Assembly (NCBI RefSeq): GCF_025399895.1
Contig: NZ_JAODUA010000002.1
Location: 186,001-250,000, forward strand
Source: Streptomyces sp. ASQP_92
GTDB lineage: Bacteria > Actinomycetota > Actinomycetes > Streptomycetales > Streptomycetaceae
DNA length: 64,000 bases
Direction of reading: 5' to 3'
A model generated the notes under the pieces. That model made no database searches. It was not told where the DNA came from and saw only the letters and a program-made list of their open reading frames with translations. The stretch's first letter is position 1. Every line of letters starts with the position of its first letter. A program made the translations under genes and the position numbers. Positions 49,793 to 58,952 of this stretch are shown one piece after another.

Positions 49793-52164
49793 AGCAGCGT
49801 CAGGTCGTCGGTGCTGGCGTCGGCGAGCTGGGCGACCCGGCCCGCATGCCGCTCCACCATCGACTCGAAGGTCTGGCGCGCGGTACGCCCGTTGCCGAAC
49901 GCGGCGCCCTTGGGCAGCACCGTGAAGTACTTCAGCAAGCACTCCGCCGTGCCCGCGCCGAGCCGGTACTCGTGCTCGTCCGCCTGCTGCTCGACGATCC
50001 GCAACAGCTCCTCGGGGGAGTAGTCCGAGAACCTGATGGTCCGTGAGAACCGGGACGCCACACCGGGGTTGACGCTCAGGAAGCGTTCCATCTCCGCCGT
50101 GTAGCCGGCGACGATGACGACCACGGCCTCACGGTGGTCCTCCATCAGCTTCACCAGGGTGTCGATGGCCTCGCGCCCGAAGTCCCGGCCCGAGTCCTCG
50201 GGGGACAGGGCGTACGCCTCGTCGATGAACAGCACCCCGCCGCGCGCCCGGTCGAACGCCTCCTGCGTACGGATCGCGGTCGACCCGATGTGCTCGCCCA
50301 CCAGGTCGACGCGGGACACCTCCACCAGGTGGCCGCGCTCCAGGACGCCGAGGGAGGCCAGGATCTCCCCGTACAGGCGGGCCACCGTGGTCTTTCCGGT
50401 GCCGGGGGAGCCGGTGAAGACCAGGTGGCGGCGGACCGACGCGGCCTTGAGGCCGGCCTGCTGCCGTCTGCGCCCGACCTCGATCATGTCGGTCAGCGCC
50501 CGCACCTCGCGCTTGACGCTCTCCAGGCCCACCAGCGTGTCCAGCTCACCGAGCACCGCCCCTGAATCACGCGCGGGCTCGGCCGCCGGCTGGACCGCCC
50601 GGGGTTCGACGGCACGCTGGTCGGGCAGGGCCGAGAGCAGCCCCATCGTCTGGGTGGCGCTCTGCACGGCCGGCGGCTCGGGGGCGCCGGGGCGCGCGCC
50701 GCTCTCGTCGCTGGTGCAGTCCTCGACGACGGCGCCGTCCTCGGAGAACTCATAACCCCGGCGCGCACACCGCTCGGTGCGGCAGCGCGTCAGCGTCGTA
50801 CGGCAGCCGTCGATGACATGGAAGCCGAAGCCGCCGCTGCCGGTCACCCGGCAGCCGTGGAAGGTGCCCCGGCCCTCGGCGGAGACATAGAACCCGGCCT
50901 CGGCGGGCGAGGTGACCGTGACGCGTTCGATCCTCGGATCGGCGCCCTTGGTGACGATGACACCGGTCTGGGCGCCGTCGATGGTGCAGCCGGCGAGGGT
51001 GCCCCCGCTGCCGTGGTCACGGAACCAGGCGCCCGTGGCCGCCTCCTTGATCCGGCAGTCGTCGAGCTGGGCGGTCGCGCCGTCGCTCACCGACACGGCG
51101 GTGTTGCGCACCTGGGTGAGGTCGCTGTCGACGACGTCGGCGCGCGAACCCCGGTCCAGGACGAAGATCGCGTCCGGTACGTCATGGACGCGGCAGCCCT
51201 CCAGGGTCGCGGTCGCCCCGTCGCTCACCCACACCGCCGGGTAGTCGCCCGTACTGTCGTGGATCTCGCACTGGTTGGCGTCGACCCGGGTGCCCGGGTC
51301 CCACACCGAAAGCCCGTTGCGGCCGAAGCGGCGCACCTTGGTGCGGGTCAGGGTGAGCACCGCGCGGGAGCGCAGATCGACCGCGTTCTCGGGGATGTCG
51401 TGGATGTCGCAGTCCGCGAGCGTGAGCACCGCGTCCGTGTCGAGGGTGATGCCGTCGGCCGACGTGCGGTGCACCGTGCAGTCGGTGAGGTGGGCCGCGG
51501 CGCGCGAGGCGATCTGCACGCCCGCGCCCTTGATCTCGTACACCTCGCAGCCGAGCGCCTCGAGGCCGCTGCCCTCGCCGCCGACGGTGAGCCCGGCGCC
51601 GCTGGCGTGGTGCACCCGACAGCGTTCGAGCCGGGGGTGGCCGCCGCTGTGCACCGAGACCCCGGACTGTCCGGCCGCGACGACCTCGCACTCCTCGAAC
51701 AGGCCGCCCGCGCCGTCGAACACGCCGATGCCGACGCCTCCGGGGTTGTCCACGACACAGCGCCGCACCGTGGGCCGCGCTCCGCCGCGCACCTCGATGC
51801 CGACCGCGGAGCGCGTCACCACCCGCAGGTCGACGAGCTCGGGCGCGCCGTCCTCCACGAGAAGCGCGGGCGCCGCCGCGTCCTGGCCCTCCAGATACAG
51901 GTCCCGTACGGTCGCCGAGGCGCGCACGGTCAGCGCCACCCCGTCGGCGGGCGCGATCCGGACCGAGCCGACGGCGCCCTCGGGGCCGCGCAGGGTCACG
52001 GAGCGGCGCAGCACCAGGTTCTCGCGGTAGGTGCCCGGGGCGATGGTCAGGACATCGCCGTCGCCCGCGGCCTCCAGGGCCGCAGCCAGTGAGGCGTACT
52101 CACCCGTGCGGCGGCGCCACCTCGACGTGCCCGTGTGCGTCACCTGGACCGTGCCCTGAGCCAT
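49762..52164 (-). CDS. Right-handed beta-helix protein fused to a CbxX/EccA-type AAA+ ATPase
   Basis: An 800-residue fusion. Residues about 25-500 form a parallel beta-helix: a leader [21 protein letters not shown] typical of pectin-lyase-like folds, then about 20 turns of 22-24 residues with repeated pattern G-V-x-V-x-x-G-A-x-P. Residues about 530-795 are a CbxX/CfxQ AAA+ module: Walker [10 protein letters not shown] (near 583), Walker [11 protein letters not shown] (near 645), sensor 1 VIVAGYT and an arginine finger region SRFSRTIRF. EccA of type VII secretion uses the same AAA+ class. No signal peptide, so it is cytoplasmic. The combination suggests an ATP-driven remodelling machine with a large binding surface. 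Confidence 0.92.
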   Translation of the reverse strand: MAQGTVQVTHTGTSRWRRRTGEYASLAAALEAAGDGDVLTIAPGTYRENLVLRRSVTLRGPEGAVGSVRIAPADGVALTVRASATVRDLYLEGQDAAAPALLVEDGAPELVDLRVVTRSAVGIEVRGGARPTVRRCVVDNPGGVGIGVFDGAGGLFEECEVVAAGQSGVSVHSGGHPRLERCRVHHASGAGLTVGGEGSGLEALGCEVYEIKGAGVQIASRAAAHLTDCTVHRTSADGITLDTDAVLTLADCDIHDIPENAVDLRSRAVLTLTRTKVRRFGRNGLSVWDPGTRVDANQCEIHDSTGDYPAVWVSDGATATLEGCRVHDVPDAIFVLDRGSRADVVDSDLTQVRNTAVSVSDGATAQLDDCRIKEAATGAWFRDHGSGGTLAGCTIDGAQTGVIVTKGADPRIERVTVTSPAEAGFYVSAEGRGTFHGCRVTGSGGFGFHVIDGCRTTLTRCRTERCARRGYEFSEDGAVVEDCTSDESGARPGAPEPPAVQSATQTMGLLSALPDQRAVEPRAVQPAAEPARDSGAVLGELDTLVGLESVKREVRALTDMIEVGRRRQQAGLKAASVRRHLVFTGSPGTGKTTVARLYGEILASLGVLERGHLVEVSRVDLVGEHIGSTAIRTQEAFDRARGGVLFIDEAYALSPEDSGRDFGREAIDTLVKLMEDHREAVVVIVAGYTAEMERFLSVNPGVASRFSRTIRFSDYSPEELLRIVEQQADEHEYRLGAGTAECLLKYFTVLPKGAAFGNGRTARQTFESMVERHAGRVAQLADASTDDLTLLYPDDLPELP

Positions 52165-52277
52165 CGTGCTGCCGTGCCCCCGCCTCGTGCGTGCGTCGTC
52201 GCACCCACCTGGAACGTGACCTGGTGTCTGCGCCTGATGGTCCACCGTAGCGCGCGCGGGGCCGGTGAGTTGACCGG

Positions 52278-52883
52278 TCAGCCACCAGCGCCGGTACGGC
52301 CCCAGTCCGGACCGCACCGGGCCCATGCGCGGTCCAGCCGGGCATACCGCCGGCGTATCAGCCGCCATACGGTCAACCGCCGTATGCCCTCGATGAGTCC
52401 GGCGGCCGCCGCGGCCGCGCAGATCCCCGAGAACACCGCGTGCGTATCGGCCGCGGACCGGGCCATCGGCGGGGGCACCGGGCGCCCGTGGTCGTCGGTC
52501 CACAGCCGGAAAGTGGCGCCGGGCTCCGGCGCCCTGAGGGGAGAGACCAGGGTGCCGCGGCGTGAACTGCCGTCGTACGCCGTCCAGTTGGCGACCACGG
52601 TGGTGCGGGTGGCGCGGATCGTCGAGCCTTCGGGCTGGGCGGCCCCCGGGCGCTGTTCGGCCCGGCCCGCCACGACGGCCGCCGTCACATGCCGGTGCAG
52701 GCGCTGCTCGGTGACCTGTTGTCGCAGCGAGGTGTCGGTGAGCGAACCGCACAGCACCCCCACCGCGGGGGCGGCGAACACCATCAGGACCAGCGCCGCG
52801 AGCGCCACCCAGGCCTCCACCAGGTCGGTGCGCCGGCGCAGTGGGTTGTGGCGCCAGCGCCACAGCCCCGACATCGCTCGCAC
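52278..52883 (-). CDS. Rv1733c-type membrane protein
   Basis: A 201-residue protein with two membrane helices (about 26-48 and 155-175) flanking an extracellular domain. The N-terminal [22 protein letters not shown] is characteristic of the Rv1733c family, whose founding member is a dormancy antigen of Mycobacterium tuberculosis. The GTG at 52883 is preferred because AGGGGGT lies nine bases upstream. It lies 113 bp upstream of the beta-helix/AAA+ gene on the same strand. Function unknown. Confidence 0.9.
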   Translation of the reverse strand: MRAMSGLWRWRHNPLRRRTDLVEAWVALAALVLMVFAAPAVGVLCGSLTDTSLRQQVTEQRLHRHVTAAVVAGRAEQRPGAAQPEGSTIRATRTTVVANWTAYDGSSRRGTLVSPLRAPEPGATFRLWTDDHGRPVPPPMARSAADTHAVFSGICAAAAAAGLIEGIRRLTVWRLIRRRYARLDRAWARCGPDWGRTGAGG

Positions 52884-53018
52884 GGGCCACGCACCCCCTT
52901 CCGCCTCCGGGCCGCCCGGTGGGACGGCGTGCGCGGGTGGCGTGAACAGGGCCCGGACCACCCGGCTTGTCCTGTCCAACGCCTCTGCTACCCACAGGAG
53001 TTCCCGCGTGGCGCAGAG

Positions 53019-53852
53019 CTATGCGAGCACCTTCATCGCGTCCCCGACGTGGAGGGTGCCGGTGTTCTCCGGGATCACCAGGACGCCGAACGCGAGCGCG
53101 CTGCCGATCCGCCGGTGCCGGGCCAGCGTGCGCAGCGGTTCCTTGCCGCGCTCGGCCGTCGCCTGGTCGGTGGTGGTGATGACGCAGCGGCCGCAGGGCT
53201 TCACGACGCGGAAGGAGACCTCGCCGATCGAGACCCGCGACCAGGTGTCCTCGGCCCACGGCTCGGTCCCGTCGAGCACCACGTTGGGCCGGAACCGGTT
53301 CATCGGCAATGGGCCCTCATCGGGGCGATCGCCTTGCGCGATCAGGGCGTTGAGGGCGTCGAGCGAGGTGCGGGTGGCTATCTGGAGCGGGTAGCCGTCC
53401 GCGAAGCTGACCGTCTCTCCGTTCGGCGCGTACTTGGGGTTGATCGTCCTGCGGCGCGCCGGGTCGTCGAGGTGTATCAGCCGCACGTCGCTGCCCAGAT
53501 ACGCGCTGAACCAGGCATGGGCCGCGTCGTCGGCGGGCACCGCCTTGAACTTCTTGCCGAACAGTGTGACGCCCACGGCGGCCACGGACTGCGGCGGCTC
53601 CACCTCCAGGTCGGGCCGCCCGGGCGCGGAGAGGCGCACCCCTCCGCCCGGCAGTGTGGCGGCACTGCTCAGGGCGAGGTCCGGACGTTCGCGTTGTGTG
53701 ACGGCCGTGCCGTCCGTGTCCACCAGCATCCAGCGGCGGTCCCCGGCGAGCCCCCATGGCTCGACCGCCGCTCGTGTCGTGTCGTATCCCCCGACCGACT
53801 TGACGGGATGGATGTGAATCCCGTGCACGACCGCATCAAGTCTGTTGTCCAT
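53019..53852 (-). CDS. MOSC-domain protein
   Basis: A 277-residue protein with an N-terminal MOSC_N barrel ([24 protein letters not shown]) and a C-terminal MOSC domain ([24 protein letters not shown] with the conserved cysteine). Members related to YcbX and mARC bind molybdenum cofactor and reduce N-hydroxylated compounds. ATG 53852 is chosen because AGGA is seven bases upstream; a GTG two codons earlier is too close to it. No redox partner is adjacent. Confidence 0.92.
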   Translation of the reverse strand: MDNRLDAVVHGIHIHPVKSVGGYDTTRAAVEPWGLAGDRRWMLVDTDGTAVTQRERPDLALSSAATLPGGGVRLSAPGRPDLEVEPPQSVAAVGVTLFGKKFKAVPADDAAHAWFSAYLGSDVRLIHLDDPARRRTINPKYAPNGETVSFADGYPLQIATRTSLDALNALIAQGDRPDEGPLPMNRFRPNVVLDGTEPWAEDTWSRVSIGEVSFRVVKPCGRCVITTTDQATAERGKEPLRTLARHRRIGSALAFGVLVIPENTGTLHVGDAMKVLA

Positions 53853-53909
53853 AAACACATCCTGCCAGCCGCTCCGGACAGCGCCCGGGCGGCCGGGTCG
53901 TGCCCTCGG

Positions 53910-54362
53910 TCAGTACCCGGTGCCCTGATAGGGCCGGTTGTACGGATCCTCGTACGGCGCGGGCGCCGGACGGGGCGCGGCGGGCCGCATGGCCTCGTAC
54001 CCGGTGCCCATCGGACGCTGCGGCATCGACTGCTGCGCCTGGTAGCCGCGCGGGGCGGAGTTCTGCTGCGGAATGTACGGGGCGGGCGCGTGCTGCAGCG
54101 GCACCGGCTGCTGCATCTGCTGCTGGTATCCGTACGAGGAGGCGTAGGACGGGGTCTGCTGCGAAGGCGCGGCCGGCAGGGCGGGCATGGCCGACGGCAG
54201 AGCGGGCAGGTAGTTGCTGCCGGTGTCGTAGAGGGCGGGCACTCGGATCGGGGCGATCTGAGGCGTACCCCGCTCTGCGACGAGGGAGTCGTAGATGGGG
54301 GTGTCGGGGAAGAACGGCGCGGAGTAGTAACCGCCGCCATAGGTGGAGCGGGGGGAGGTCAT
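53910..54362 (-). CDS. DUF6643-family Tyr/Pro/Gln-rich protein
   Basis: A 150-residue low-complexity protein: MTSPRSTYGGGYYSAPFFPD start, a short structured stretch (TPIYDSLVAERGTPQIAPIRV), then proline, tyrosine and glutamine-rich sequence to the end (PYNRPYQGTGY). I recognise it as DUF6643, found throughout streptomycetes; function unknown. The C-terminal sequence looks intrinsically disordered. It is divergent from the TerD-family gene across 468 bp. Confidence 0.88.
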   Translation of the reverse strand: MTSPRSTYGGGYYSAPFFPDTPIYDSLVAERGTPQIAPIRVPALYDTGSNYLPALPSAMPALPAAPSQQTPSYASSYGYQQQMQQPVPLQHAPAPYIPQQNSAPRGYQAQQSMPQRPMGTGYEAMRPAAPRPAPAPYEDPYNRPYQGTGY

Positions 54363-54830
54363 GGCACATAAGTTAAGCCCACGATGTGGCCGTTGGGGAG
54401 CCCCAATCCCCGGGTCATCCGTTTTGCGCGGCTTTTGCCAATCTGACCTGCCGAAACGAAGAGATGAAGCCGTTGAACGCCAGGGGTCGTTCCGGGGTCC
54501 CGACGTTCACCAATAGTGGCGGGCGGTGTACGAACGGCGACATTCGCGGGGCCGTTCTCGGCGCTTGTCCGGAAGGCCAGTTGGGCCCTCGTCACCTTTC
54601 GGCCATCCATGGGGCGGACCGCGCACTCATCCATGGGGCGGACTCCGCGACTCATCCATGGGGCGGGCGCCTCGATCAGCGTTTTTGGAGGTCTCGTCCC
54701 CGGGCGGGGACGCGCCGGTCCAGGATCTCCCCGTGGACACCGGGCCATGCGGCCGCTCGGGCATTAGGTTGACGTGCACAGAGGTCCGGACACCGCGTCG
54801 AGCGACGGGGATCGAGTGATGGGGGAGAGC
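54363..54830. other. Long divergent intergenic region with a small repeat (468 bp)
   Basis: No credible gene. An AT-richer stretch (CATAAGTTAAGCCC) lies directly upstream of DUF6643. A frame open from 54386 to 54772 lacks a ribosome site, crosses the repeat block and has no protein-like composition. The region probably carries both promoters. Confidence 0.7.
54604..54670. repeat. Three copies of a 24-25-bp CATCCATGGGGCGG unit
   Basis: CATCCATGGGGCGG starts at 54604, 54628 and 54653; the spacers (ACCGCGCACT, ACTCCGCGACT) are similar. It could be slippage, or tandem regulator sites upstream of the TerD-family gene. Confidence 0.7.
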
Positions 54831-56183
54831 ATGTCCATGCTTAAGGGAGCCAATGTCCCGGTGCCGGCGCACTCGGTACGCGTCGAACTGACCTGGCGGT
54901 CCGGCCCCGGTGTCCCCGACGTCGACGCCTCGGCGCTCCTGCTGGTGGGCGGCCGGGTCCGTTCGGACGCCGACTTCGTCTTCTACAACCAGCCCTCGCA
55001 CTCCTCGGGCGCCGTACGCCACGAAGGCAAGCGGTCCGGGCCCGGCGCGGTGACGGACACACTGTTCGTGGACCTCGCGCGCATGGAACCCGCCGTCGAG
55101 CGCCTGGTGCTCGCCGCCTCGGCCGACGGCGGCACCTTCGGCCGGGTCCCCGGGCTCGGCATCCGCGTCCTGGACGCGGCGGGCGGTGCGGAACTCGCCC
55201 GCTTCGACAGCCAGGACGCCACCGTGGAGACCGCCTTCATCCTCGGCGAGCTCTACCGCCGTCAGGGCGCCTGGAAGTTCCGTGCCGTCGGCCAGGGCTA
55301 CGACAGCGGACTCGAAGGCCTGGCAACGGACTTCGGCATCACCGTCGACAAGCCCCAGCAGCCGCCCGCCGCGTCCCAGACTCCCTACCCGGCGCCCGCC
55401 GCCCCGTACACGCCGCCGCCCGCCGCGCCCTACACCCCGCCCGCCGCGGCCCCCTACGCATCCCCCGCCCCGCACACCCCATCGCTCCCGTACCCCGCGC
55501 CGACCGCCCAGGTTCCGGTCCCGCCCGCGGCCCCGGCGGCGCCCGTGCGGCTCTCCAAGGTGACCCTCACCAAGGAGGCGCCCCGGGTCTCGCTCGCCAA
55601 GCAGGGCGGCAGCTCGGGCGCGATGCGGATCAACCTCAACTGGCAGAGCCGCAAGCAATTCAGCGGCTGGGGCGCCAAGTTGGGGCGTGCCGCCGCCAAC
55701 CACTCCGACCTCGACCTCGACCTGTGCGCCCTGTACGAGCTCACCGACGGACGCAAGGGCGTCGTCCAGGCGCTGGGCAACGCCTTCGGCGCGCTCCACC
55801 AGCCCCCGTACATCCACCTCGACGGCGACGACCGCACCGGCGCCGTCGACTCGGGCGAGAACATCACCGTCAACCTCGACCAGAAGGACAAGTTCCGCCG
55901 CCTGCTGATCTTCGTCACCATCTACGAGGGGGCCCGCAGCTTCGCCGACCTGCACGCCACGGTGACGCTCCAGCCGCAGTTCGGCGCCCCCATCGAGTTC
56001 TTCCTCGACGAGTGCACCGTCCCCTCCACGGTCTGCGCCCTCGCCCTGATCACCAACAACGGCGGCGACCTCGTCGTCCAGCGCGAGGCCCGCTATCTGG
56101 TGCCCGCGCGCGGCGTCAGCCCCCAGCGCACCGTCGACCAGACCTACGGCTGGGGCATGAACTGGACGCCCGGCCGCAAGTGA
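54831..56183 (+). CDS. TerD-family protein with two TerD-like domains
   Basis: A 450-residue protein. The N-terminal TerD-like domain (about 1-165) begins [20 protein letters not shown] and has [19 protein letters not shown]; a proline/alanine/tyrosine-rich linker (about 175-240) follows; the C-terminal TerD domain has [24 protein letters not shown] and [11 protein letters not shown], whose acidic residues bind Ca2+ in the family. TerD proteins act in stress and tellurite resistance and in differentiation in streptomycetes. ATG 54831 or 54837 could be used; GGGGGAG is nine bases before the second. It is convergent with the glycosyltransferase, 9 bp between stops. Confidence 0.93.
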   Translation: MSMLKGANVPVPAHSVRVELTWRSGPGVPDVDASALLLVGGRVRSDADFVFYNQPSHSSGAVRHEGKRSGPGAVTDTLFVDLARMEPAVERLVLAASADGGTFGRVPGLGIRVLDAAGGAELARFDSQDATVETAFILGELYRRQGAWKFRAVGQGYDSGLEGLATDFGITVDKPQQPPAASQTPYPAPAAPYTPPPAAPYTPPAAAPYASPAPHTPSLPYPAPTAQVPVPPAAPAAPVRLSKVTLTKEAPRVSLAKQGGSSGAMRINLNWQSRKQFSGWGAKLGRAAANHSDLDLDLCALYELTDGRKGVVQALGNAFGALHQPPYIHLDGDDRTGAVDSGENITVNLDQKDKFRRLLIFVTIYEGARSFADLHATVTLQPQFGAPIEFFLDECTVPSTVCALALITNNGGDLVVQREARYLVPARGVSPQRTVDQTYGWGMNWTPGRK

Positions 56184-56192
56184 CGGCCGCCC

Positions 56193-57368
56193 TCAGCGCT
56201 GCTCGGGAGCGGCCTCGGGGCGGGCGTAGGTGCGCCCCTTCCAGGCCGCGCCCCGGCCGCGGTAGTGCTGCACCGCGGAGTCGACCGTCATCAGCAGATA
56301 CAGCAGCGCCGTGAACGGCAGCGTCGGGGCGAGCGCGAGCGGCTGGCGGTAGTAGCGGAGCATCGGCAGATACGTCACGGTCATCACCAGCCACGCGAGC
56401 CCGCCCGCCCACGCGGCCCCCGCCCCGCCGCCCGCCAGGCCGGCCAGGAACGTGACCGGGGGAGCCAGATACACGAGCGCGAGACCCGCGACCGTGCCGA
56501 GCAACACCAGGGGATTGTGGCGCAGTTGGGCGTAGGCGCTGCGCGAGACCATCCGCCACAGGTCCCCGAGCCCCGGGTAGGGACGCACGCTGTCGACCCG
56601 GTCCGCGAGGCCCAGCCAGACCCGCCCCCCGGACCGGCGCACAGCGCGCGCCACGGACACGTCGTCGATCACCGCCTGGCGCACCGCGTCCGGAATCCCG
56701 GCCCGCCTCGCCGCCTCCGTACGCAGCAGCACGCAGCCGCCGGCCGCGGCCGTGGCACGCGGCCTGCGGGCGTTGATCCAGCGGAACGGATAGAGCTGGG
56801 CGAAGAAGTACACGAACGCCGGGACGATCAATCGCTCCCAGCCGGTCGCCACCCGCAACCGGGCCATCTGCGACACCAGATCGAAGCCGCCGCCGCGCGC
56901 CGCCGCGACCAGCTCGCGCAGACTGTCCGGCCGGTGCGCGATGTCGGCGTCGGTGAGCAGCAGGTACTCCGGGTCGCCCGCCCGCGCGAGCGCCATGCCC
57001 TGACGCAGCGCCCACAACTTGCCGGTCCAGCCCGCCTCCGGCTCACCCGGCGCGACGACGGTCAGGGGCAGACCCCCGTGCTCCTCGGCGAGGCGGCGGG
57101 CGAGCTCGCCGGTGCCGTCCGAGCTCGCGTCGTCCACCAGAAAGACCTCGGCGCGGCCCGGATAGTCCTGGGCGAGCAGCGAGGGAAGGCTCAGCGGCAG
57201 CACCGCCGCCTCGTCGCGAGCCGGCACCACCACCGCGACATCAGGCCAATCCGCCAGCTCGGCACGCGGCGGCAGCCGCTGATCGGTACGCCAGAAGAAG
57301 CCCTGCCCGAGCAGCAGCCAGACCCAGACGACCAGGGACACCAAGGCGATCCACACTAGAGCGCTCAC
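56193..57368 (-). CDS. HpnB-like family 2 glycosyltransferase
   Basis: A 391-residue membrane glycosyltransferase. One N-terminal helix, a GT2 core (VAVVVPARDEAAVLPLSLPSLLAQDYP, VFLVDDASSDGT, LLTDADIAH as DxD, VIDDVSVARAVR) and three C-terminal helices. The QxxRW-like segment and the ending TVDSAVQHYRGRGAAWKGRTY match hopene-associated HpnB. No hopanoid genes flank it, so HpnB is a family name only; the lipid acceptor is unknown. Divergent from the racemase-family gene. Confidence 0.9.
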   Translation of the reverse strand: MSALVWIALVSLVVWVWLLLGQGFFWRTDQRLPPRAELADWPDVAVVVPARDEAAVLPLSLPSLLAQDYPGRAEVFLVDDASSDGTGELARRLAEEHGGLPLTVVAPGEPEAGWTGKLWALRQGMALARAGDPEYLLLTDADIAHRPDSLRELVAAARGGGFDLVSQMARLRVATGWERLIVPAFVYFFAQLYPFRWINARRPRATAAAGGCVLLRTEAARRAGIPDAVRQAVIDDVSVARAVRRSGGRVWLGLADRVDSVRPYPGLGDLWRMVSRSAYAQLRHNPLVLLGTVAGLALVYLAPPVTFLAGLAGGGAGAAWAGGLAWLVMTVTYLPMLRYYRQPLALAPTLPFTALLYLLMTVDSAVQHYRGRGAAWKGRTYARPEAAPEQR

Positions 57369-57449
57369 CCGCCGCAGTCTGCCCCACGACCCGGGCCGCG
57401 CACCGGACCTTCGGCCGGTCGCGCCATGGCCGTCGACTATGGTGACCGG

Positions 57450-58232
57450 GTGAAGATCGCGCTCATGGACTCCGGAATCGGCCTGCTCGCCGCGGCCGCC
57501 GCGGTACGCCGGCTACGCCCCGACGCCGACCTCGTGATCTCGTCCGACCCGGATGGCATGCCCTGGGGCCCGCGCACCTCCGAAGGCATCACGGAACGCG
57601 CGCTCGCGGTGGCCAAGGCGGCCGCCGCCCAGGAGCCGGACGCCCTGATCATCGCCTGCAACACCGCGTCCGTGCACGCTCTGCCCGCGATCCGGGCCGC
57701 CCTGGAACCCGCGATCCCGGTGATCGGCACCGTGCCCGCGATCAAGCCGGCCGCCGCCGCCCGGGAGCCGTTCGCCATCTGGGCGACCCCGGCCACCACC
57801 GGCAGCCCCTACCAGCGCGGACTGATCCGTGAATTCGCCGACGGCGTCCCCGTCACCGAGGTGCCCTGCCCCGGTCTCGCCGAAGCCGTCGAGCACGCCG
57901 ACGACGCCGCGATCGACCGGGCCGTCGCCGTGGCCGCCGCGCTCACCCCGCCGGAGGTGAGGACCGTCGTCCTGGGCTGCACCCATTACGAGCTGGTCGC
58001 CGAACGCATCCGTACGGCCCTGCGCCCCCAGGGCGGCCCGCTCACCTTCTTCGGCAGCGCCGAACCGGTCGCCGCCCAGGCCCTGCGCCGCGCCGACATC
58101 CTGCCCGCACCGGACGCGGCCCAGGTCGGAGGCCTCACGGTGCTCCTCAGCGGCCGCGTCGGCATACTGCCCGACGTCGCCCTCGCCTACCCCGAGGGGC
58201 GGCTGCTCCAGGCCGTGAGCACCGCTCTCTGA
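57450..58232 (+). CDS. Aspartate/glutamate racemase-family protein
   Basis: A 260-residue MurI-like racemase. The two catalytic cysteines are present in IIACNTASVHALPAI and VVLGCTHYELVAE, and the N-terminal acid in MDSGIGLLAAAAAV. It lacks the longer C-terminus of main glutamate racemases, so it may be a paralogue for another amino acid. GTG 57450 is preferred: TATGGT lies six bases upstream, indicating leaderless initiation; an ATG eight codons earlier overlaps that element. Confidence 0.88.
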   Translation: MKIALMDSGIGLLAAAAAVRRLRPDADLVISSDPDGMPWGPRTSEGITERALAVAKAAAAQEPDALIIACNTASVHALPAIRAALEPAIPVIGTVPAIKPAAAAREPFAIWATPATTGSPYQRGLIREFADGVPVTEVPCPGLAEAVEHADDAAIDRAVAVAAALTPPEVRTVVLGCTHYELVAERIRTALRPQGGPLTFFGSAEPVAAQALRRADILPAPDAAQVGGLTVLLSGRVGILPDVALAYPEGRLLQAVSTAL

Positions 58233-58278
58233 GCGCCGAGCGGTGCCACCGGAGCGGAACCTGAGTACCCTGCTAAGC

Positions 58279-58866
58279 ATGAGGGAACCGTCCCGGGAGT
58301 ACCCCGCGTCCCCCGAGCCCCGCACCGGATCCGGCGCCACCGCGCAACCCCCCGAAGTCTGGACCGGCCGGGCGACCAACCGCGTCCAGTGGCTTCTGGC
58401 GGTCGGCGGCGCGGCCTGCATCGCGCTCGGCGTCGAACTGGCCGTCGACTCGACCTGGACGTCGGGCATCCTGCCCCTGCTGATGTCCGTCGTCGGCTGC
58501 CTGGCGGCCGGGCTCCTCGTCCTGTTCGGGACGCTGGCCTTCGTCCATGTGGCGGTCAAGGTCGACGGCGACTGCCTGGAGGTGCGCTGCGGCCACATCG
58601 GGCTCCCGCGCCGCACCATCCCTCTCGAACTCGTGGTGGGAGCCGACTTCGTGCCCAGCGTCACCCCGCGCCAGTGGGGCGGCTGGGGATATCGCTGGCG
58701 CCCCGAGATCGGCACCGCCGTCGTCGTCCGCCGGGGCGAGGGCGTGGCGCTCAAACTCGGCGACGGACGCGTCTTCACCGTCACCGTCGACGACGCGGAA
58801 GCCGCCGTACGGGTCATCCGCGACCGGCTGCGCCTGCTCGGCACGGGGAAGCCCGCCGAGGCCTGA
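58279..58866 (+). CDS. Membrane protein with PH-like cytoplasmic domain
   Basis: A 195-residue protein: a proline-rich N-terminus, two membrane helices (VQWLLAVGGAACIALGVEL, LPLLMSVVGCLAAGLLVLFG) and a beta-rich C-terminal domain (KVDGDCLEVRCGHIGLPRRTIPLEL ... ALKLGDGRVFTVTVDDAEAA) resembling bacterial PH domains. The family is not named with certainty. The ATG is seven bases after a TACCCT -10 element. It precedes lnt by 86 bp. Confidence 0.85.
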   Translation: MREPSREYPASPEPRTGSGATAQPPEVWTGRATNRVQWLLAVGGAACIALGVELAVDSTWTSGILPLLMSVVGCLAAGLLVLFGTLAFVHVAVKVDGDCLEVRCGHIGLPRRTIPLELVVGADFVPSVTPRQWGGWGYRWRPEIGTAVVVRRGEGVALKLGDGRVFTVTVDDAEAAVRVIRDRLRLLGTGKPAEA

Positions 58867-58939
58867 TCGTCCGCGGCTCGGGCCGTTCCCGGCCGTGCGC
58901 CCCCGAAAGCGGGACTCCCCCCTCCCCAGGGACCCGCCG

Positions 58940-58945
58940 TAGACT
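58940..58945 (+). promoter_or_regulatory. -10 element before lnt (leaderless)
   Basis: TAGACT ends seven bases before the GTG at 58953 with no ribosome site between. Confidence 0.5.
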
Positions 58946-58952
58946 CCGCCGG

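Noticed and set aside
54386..54772. 128-codon frame between DUF6643 and TerD genes
   Set aside because: No ribosome site, crosses a short tandem repeat, and composition is unlike neighbouring genes.
56193..57368. HpnB-like gene as a sign of a hopanoid cluster
   Set aside because: No squalene-hopene cyclase or other hpn gene is present in the window; only the family resemblance is retained.
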